From contig JAJXZC010000552.1 in NCBI GenBank assembly GCA_021780275.1, positions 1 to 7,528 on the forward strand: a stretch of 7,528 bases of DNA, in the 5' to 3' direction. The position numbers and the translations under genes are program-made. This DNA comes from Pseudomonadota bacterium. GTDB lineage: Bacteria > Pseudomonadota > Alphaproteobacteria > Parvibaculales > Parvibaculaceae. Positions 5,113 to 7,528 of this stretch are shown piece after piece. The notes under the pieces were generated by a model. It was not told where the DNA came from, did not search any database, and worked only from the letters and a program-made list of their open reading frames with translations. The first letter of the stretch is position 1. The number at the start of each line of letters is the position of its first letter.

Positions 5113-5931
5113 TCAGAAGATCGTCTTGAGTACCTTTTCTGCTCCGGCCACCAAATCGTCAATCTCCTCTTTCGTTGGTTCGCGCCCTTTCGCATGGTCG
5201 CAAATGTTTCGAATGTCAGCGAGGTGCTGAATGAACCGCCATTGCGGCACGGTGGTTACGTCTGCATCCTTAAGCAATTGGCTAAGTTCTGAAATGCCCG
5301 GGTTCTTCTTGCGGATGGTCACGTCGTGAACGCTGCAAACATGCAGAAGGTGTTTTTCGATAACCACACCGCAAATCGCGCCAGCGGCTCGCAAATACCC
5401 AGCCTTCGTCAAGGCCCCTGCGGTCTCAATCTCGCTGTCAAAAAGATCGGCTTGCAGTACGGCCTTGAAGTCCATCAATGTGGATTCAAGCGTAGCCTTG
5501 GCAGCTCTCACCATATTTAGCTGTTGGGCAAACTCGGGAATTGCAGAACTACCATCCGCGACAACCTCCTTCTCCCACCCACGTGTTATCTTTAGCCCCT
5601 GCAAATAGTCGCGGATCATGTAATTCTGAAACGTGATGTTCTTTCGTCCCTTGGGAACGTCGAAATAAGATATGAAATCGGAAAGCCTGTCGGGCATCAC
5701 TTGCTTTATCACGGCCTGCGCTTTTGAATACCAAGCTTGATACTCGCTTTTGAATTCAGGCAGCCTCTCTAGGAACGATTTCAGTTCCTTTTCATCATCA
5801 TTGAATGCTTGTAGGTAAGCCTTCTTAAACGCGGCTGGCGCGCAATCATATTCCATTGCCAAGGATAGCATTTCGCCGTCCTTGATCAGTTCATCCAGTT
5901 CATCTGCAAACTTTTTGGTTCTTTCAGACAT
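5113..5931 (-). CDS. Protein with HEPN-like C-terminal domain, probable island cargo
   Basis: A 272-aa protein. Residues 1-110 are helical and charged (SERTKKFADELDELIKDGE and similar) with no recognised domain. Residues 160-272 resemble HEPN/DUF4145-type helical domains: ADLFDSEIETAGALTKAGYL, RAAGAICGVVIEKHL, then HLADIRNICDHAKGREPT and a closing helix. Arg241 to His246 (R-N-I-C-D-H) matches the R-x4-6-H motif of HEPN ribonucleases, found in many toxin and anti-phage proteins. RNase activity is inferred, not shown. ATG at 5931 is chosen because GAGG lies five bases upstream; a longer frame to GTG 5997 lacks one. A perfect TTGACA at 5988-5983 with a poor -10 could be its promoter. Base composition is clearly AT-richer than both flanks (about 43% GC by count in one 60-base line), so it was probably acquired by transfer. 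It could be element cargo or an older insertion. Confidence 0.78.
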   Translation of the reverse strand: MSERTKKFADELDELIKDGEMLSLAMEYDCAPAAFKKAYLQAFNDDEKELKSFLERLPEFKSEYQAWYSKAQAVIKQVMPDRLSDFISYFDVPKGRKNITFQNYMIRDYLQGLKITRGWEKEVVADGSSAIPEFAQQLNMVRAAKATLESTLMDFKAVLQADLFDSEIETAGALTKAGYLRAAGAICGVVIEKHLLHVCSVHDVTIRKKNPGISELSQLLKDADVTTVPQWRFIQHLADIRNICDHAKGREPTKEEIDDLVAGAEKVLKTIF

Positions 5932-6017
5932 GCGCCCCTCGCCGCTCATCTTCGAGGCCACAGTCCGCTGGACCTTTTCTCCTGTCAAGAGCATCACGCA
6001 ACCAGAACTGCCGCGGC

Positions 6018-6944
6018 TCAGGGCTTGAGCGACAAACCAAGCCGATCCATAAGCCCGGCGGTGCCCTCTTCGCGCGATCCGGCGTCGTCATAGCCGTCGA
6101 GGAATGCGCCCTGCTCCGTGATCTTCAGCGTGGTGCGGCCATCGTTGACGCGCTTGAACTGAACGGTTGCAAGCGACACCGAAATCTTCTTGTCGTCGAG
6201 ATGCATTTCGTAGGTGTAGACGATCCGTTCCATCGGAATGATGTCGTGGTAGATCGCATCGAAGGTCGAGACCACGCCGCCTTGCCAGCGCCCGCTCGCT
6301 CGCTCGGTGCCACCGACGCGAAAGTCCATATGCCGTTCGAGAGATTCCCACTGGCTCGCATCGCCGCCGAACCACCGGGTCTTGCCGGCGTCGGTCGAGA
6401 ATGCCTCGAAGACGCGGTGAATCGGCGCGTCATAGGTACGTTCCAGATGAAACATGGAATGCACGACGGAACGCGCCGCTTCGGCCTTTCCGTCCATTCG
6501 TGCGATTTCCGTGTCGAGCCGTTCCAGCGTCTGGCTCCAGCCGACGGGCGCACCCTCGATCATCGGCGCGGCGGTCGGATCGAGCACGGTGTAGCTCTGC
6601 ACCACTTCCATGCGCGTGCCGCCAACGGCGTCAGCGAAGGTCACTTCCGTTCGAGCCCGGAACAAGCGATGGCCGCTCAGGTCTTCGGCATAAAGGTCCA
6701 GCACGAGCCGGTCGATCGGAGAGACTTCAGTGAAGGTTCCGCGTGTCCAGTGGTCCGTCCCGTCCGGTGCGCGCATGCAGACTTCGAATGGGCCACCGAC
6801 ATGCATCCGCACTTTTGCATGCGGTATGGTGAAGCCCGCCGGTGCAAACCAGCGCTTCACATGATCCGTGGAACTCCACGCCTTGAACACCGTTTCGCGC
6901 AAGGTGGGAAAGGTGCGGGTAATCCGAACGGGCGACGGGCTCAT
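6018..6944 (-). CDS. Tandem SRPBCC/AHSA1 domain protein
   Basis: A 308-aa cytoplasmic protein made of two START-like SRPBCC (Hsp90 ATPase activator homologue type) domains. Domain 1 spans residues 6-150 (RTFPTLRETVFKAWSSTDHV, RWFAPAGF, VGGPFEV, closing helix GWSQTLERLD). Domain 2 spans residues 165-305 (RTYDAPIHRVFEAFSTDAGK, TRWFGGD, DFRVGGTERASGRW, closing helix GTAGLMDRLGLSL). Single domains of this type are about 140-160 residues, so this is a duplication or fusion. They form a hydrophobic ligand cavity; the ligand here is unknown. ATG at 6944 overlaps the arsR stop as ATGA and has AGGAG upstream, so translation is coupled to the regulator. The arsR-SRPBCC pairing is very common, and expression is probably controlled by that repressor. 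The longer upstream frame to 7034 only reads through arsR. Confidence 0.92.
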   Translation of the reverse strand: MSPSPVRITRTFPTLRETVFKAWSSTDHVKRWFAPAGFTIPHAKVRMHVGGPFEVCMRAPDGTDHWTRGTFTEVSPIDRLVLDLYAEDLSGHRLFRARTEVTFADAVGGTRMEVVQSYTVLDPTAAPMIEGAPVGWSQTLERLDTEIARMDGKAEAARSVVHSMFHLERTYDAPIHRVFEAFSTDAGKTRWFGGDASQWESLERHMDFRVGGTERASGRWQGGVVSTFDAIYHDIIPMERIVYTYEMHLDDKKISVSLATVQFKRVNDGRTTLKITEQGAFLDGYDDAGSREEGTAGLMDRLGLSLKP

Positions 6945-7285
6945 TTTTCTTCTCCTTCGGTCTTCAATGTTTCGAGATATCGGCCCAGCCTGTCGAGGCG
7001 GTGCTCCCACTCGTTCCGCCGTTGATTGATCCATTGCTCTGCGGCGCTGAGCGTTTCCGGATTGATCTGGCAGGTGCGGACGCGACCGACCTTCCGCGAC
7101 TGGACGAGGCCTGACGCCTCGAGCACCGCGAGATGCTGCATGACGGCGGGCAGCGACATGTCGAGTGGCCGCGCCAGCTCGCTGACCGAGACGGGGCCCC
7201 GCGCCATGCGCTCCACCATTGCCCTCCGCGTCGGGTCCGCGAGCGCCTGAAAGGCCTTATCGAGCTGGGTCAATTGGTTAAGCAT
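6941..7285 (-). CDS. ArsR-family winged-helix transcriptional repressor
   Basis: A 114-aa regulator with an ArsR/SmtB helix-turn-helix: ALADPTRRAMVERMARGPVS (residues 15-34), then SVSELARPLDMSLPAVMQHL (33-52), AVLEASGLVQSRKVGRVR (53-70), and a C-terminal dimerisation helix (WINQRRNEWEHRLDRLGRYL). The classic metal-binding ELCVCDL cysteines are absent and only Cys72 is present, so it belongs to the non-metal branch that usually accompanies SRPBCC genes. The only sensible start is ATG 7285. It has no ribosome binding site and lies within a palindrome (AAGCATATGCTT), so the transcript may be leaderless. Two identical dyads at the start suggest that it represses its own operon, which includes the downstream SRPBCC gene. 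Confidence 0.94.
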   Translation of the reverse strand: MLNQLTQLDKAFQALADPTRRAMVERMARGPVSVSELARPLDMSLPAVMQHLAVLEASGLVQSRKVGRVRTCQINPETLSAAEQWINQRRNEWEHRLDRLGRYLETLKTEGEEK

Positions 7286-7325
7286 ATGCTTTAGTATCGC
7301 GGCGTTGATAGTTAAGCAAGTGCTT
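7280..7325. promoter_or_regulatory. Pair of ArsR operator-like dyads (AAGCA-N2-TGCTT)
   Basis: AAGCATATGCTT (7280-7291) overlaps the arsR start codon, and AAGCAAGTGCTT (7314-7325) lies 34 bp upstream. Both are flanked by similar bases (TTAAGCA and TGCTTTA). Same-face spacing of about three helical turns fits cooperative binding by a dimeric repressor. On the minus strand TTGCTT within the second dyad could be a -35 box, with GATACT or TACTAA (15 or 17 bases on) as a weak -10, so both dyads would overlap the promoter. Confidence 0.65.
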
Positions 7326-7353
7326 TATTATTAAAAATGGGAGCTTTGCGGAA

Positions 7354-7528
7354 TCAGGCGCCGACCTTGAAGGTCGCGCTGGCGCGGGCGACGATCTCGC
7401 CCTGCTCGCTGCGCAATTCGGCCTCGGCAAAGGCAATCGACTTACCGCGATGGCGCACCCAGCCCTCGCCGATCAGCGTGCCTTTGTCGGCGCGTCCAAT
7501 GAAGCTCGTCTTGAGTTCAAGCGTGACC
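7354..7528 (-). CDS. PaaI-like hotdog thioesterase, C-terminal 58 residues (cut by window edge)
   Basis: The minus-strand frame enters from the window edge and stops at 7354-7356. The visible tail reads VTLELKTSFIGRADKGTLIG, EGWVRHRGKSIAFAEAELRS, then EQGEIVARASATFKVGA. This is the second half of a PaaI/4HBT hotdog-fold thioesterase: the central-helix partner strand (T-E-L-K-x-x-F), the G-x-V-x-x-x-G-x-x-I/x-F-x-E segment, and the closing G-x-x-V-A-x-x-x-x-T-F strand. The catalytic Asp/Asn-Gly region lies upstream of the window. Such enzymes hydrolyse acyl-CoA thioesters; the substrate cannot be told. It ends 68 bp before the arsR start on the same strand and is probably a separate chromosomal transcription unit. 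Confidence 0.85.
   Translation of the reverse strand, partial: VTLELKTSFIGRADKGTLIGEGWVRHRGKSIAFAEAELRSEQGEIVARASATFKVGA

Noticed and set aside
6201..7025. 274-codon plus-strand frame
   Set aside because: Antisense shadow of the SRPBCC and arsR genes, both with clear domain motifs on the minus strand.

Overview
The window looks like a GC-rich alphaproteobacterial chromosome, probably Hyphomicrobiales-like, although no ribosomal or taxonomic marker is present. It carries the integrase end of a small integrated phage-like element. Every gene I can support lies on the minus strand, so the reading order below runs from high to low coordinates.

Right flank (about 6018-7528): this looks like ordinary chromosome. 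It holds the 3' end of a PaaI-like hotdog thioesterase, then an ArsR-family repressor translationally coupled (ATGA overlap) to a protein with two SRPBCC/AHSA1 domains. Two copies of the same dyad, AAGCA-N2-TGCTT, lie 34 bp apart at the arsR start and are probably an autoregulatory operator pair.

Junction (4744-5997): an AT-richer orphan gene (5113-5931) encodes a protein whose C-terminal part resembles a HEPN domain with an R-x4-H motif. It is probably cargo, and a defence role is possible. Between it and the integrase are about 370 bp without a credible gene. That stretch contains short direct repeats that could be integrase arm or attachment sites. The exact element boundary cannot be fixed because the other end lies outside the window.

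Element (4743 down to 1, continuing off the left edge): first comes a P4-type tyrosine integrase, almost touching an unrecognised 237-aa gene. Next are a promoter/leader with nested dyads, an AlpA-type regulator and a winged-helix protein. A cluster of 22-bp iteron-like repeats overlaps the 3' end of the winged-helix gene. Then come an AT-rich stretch with a good sigma70-like promoter (TTGACA-18-TATTTT), a small helical protein, an HK97-type prohead protease and an HK97-fold major capsid protein cut by the window edge.

An integrase/AlpA/replication-like early block followed directly by a capsid block resembles capsid-forming phage satellites (cf-PICI-like) or a reduced prophage. The window shows no tail, portal, terminase or lysis genes, but the left side is unseen. 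The two most interesting signals are the iteron cluster, whose three best-matching units are spaced in multiples of three and spell the same T-V-S-P-E peptide in the winged-helix gene's frame both before and after its stop codon, and the alpA leader, where an inverted repeat can cover the ribosome binding site.
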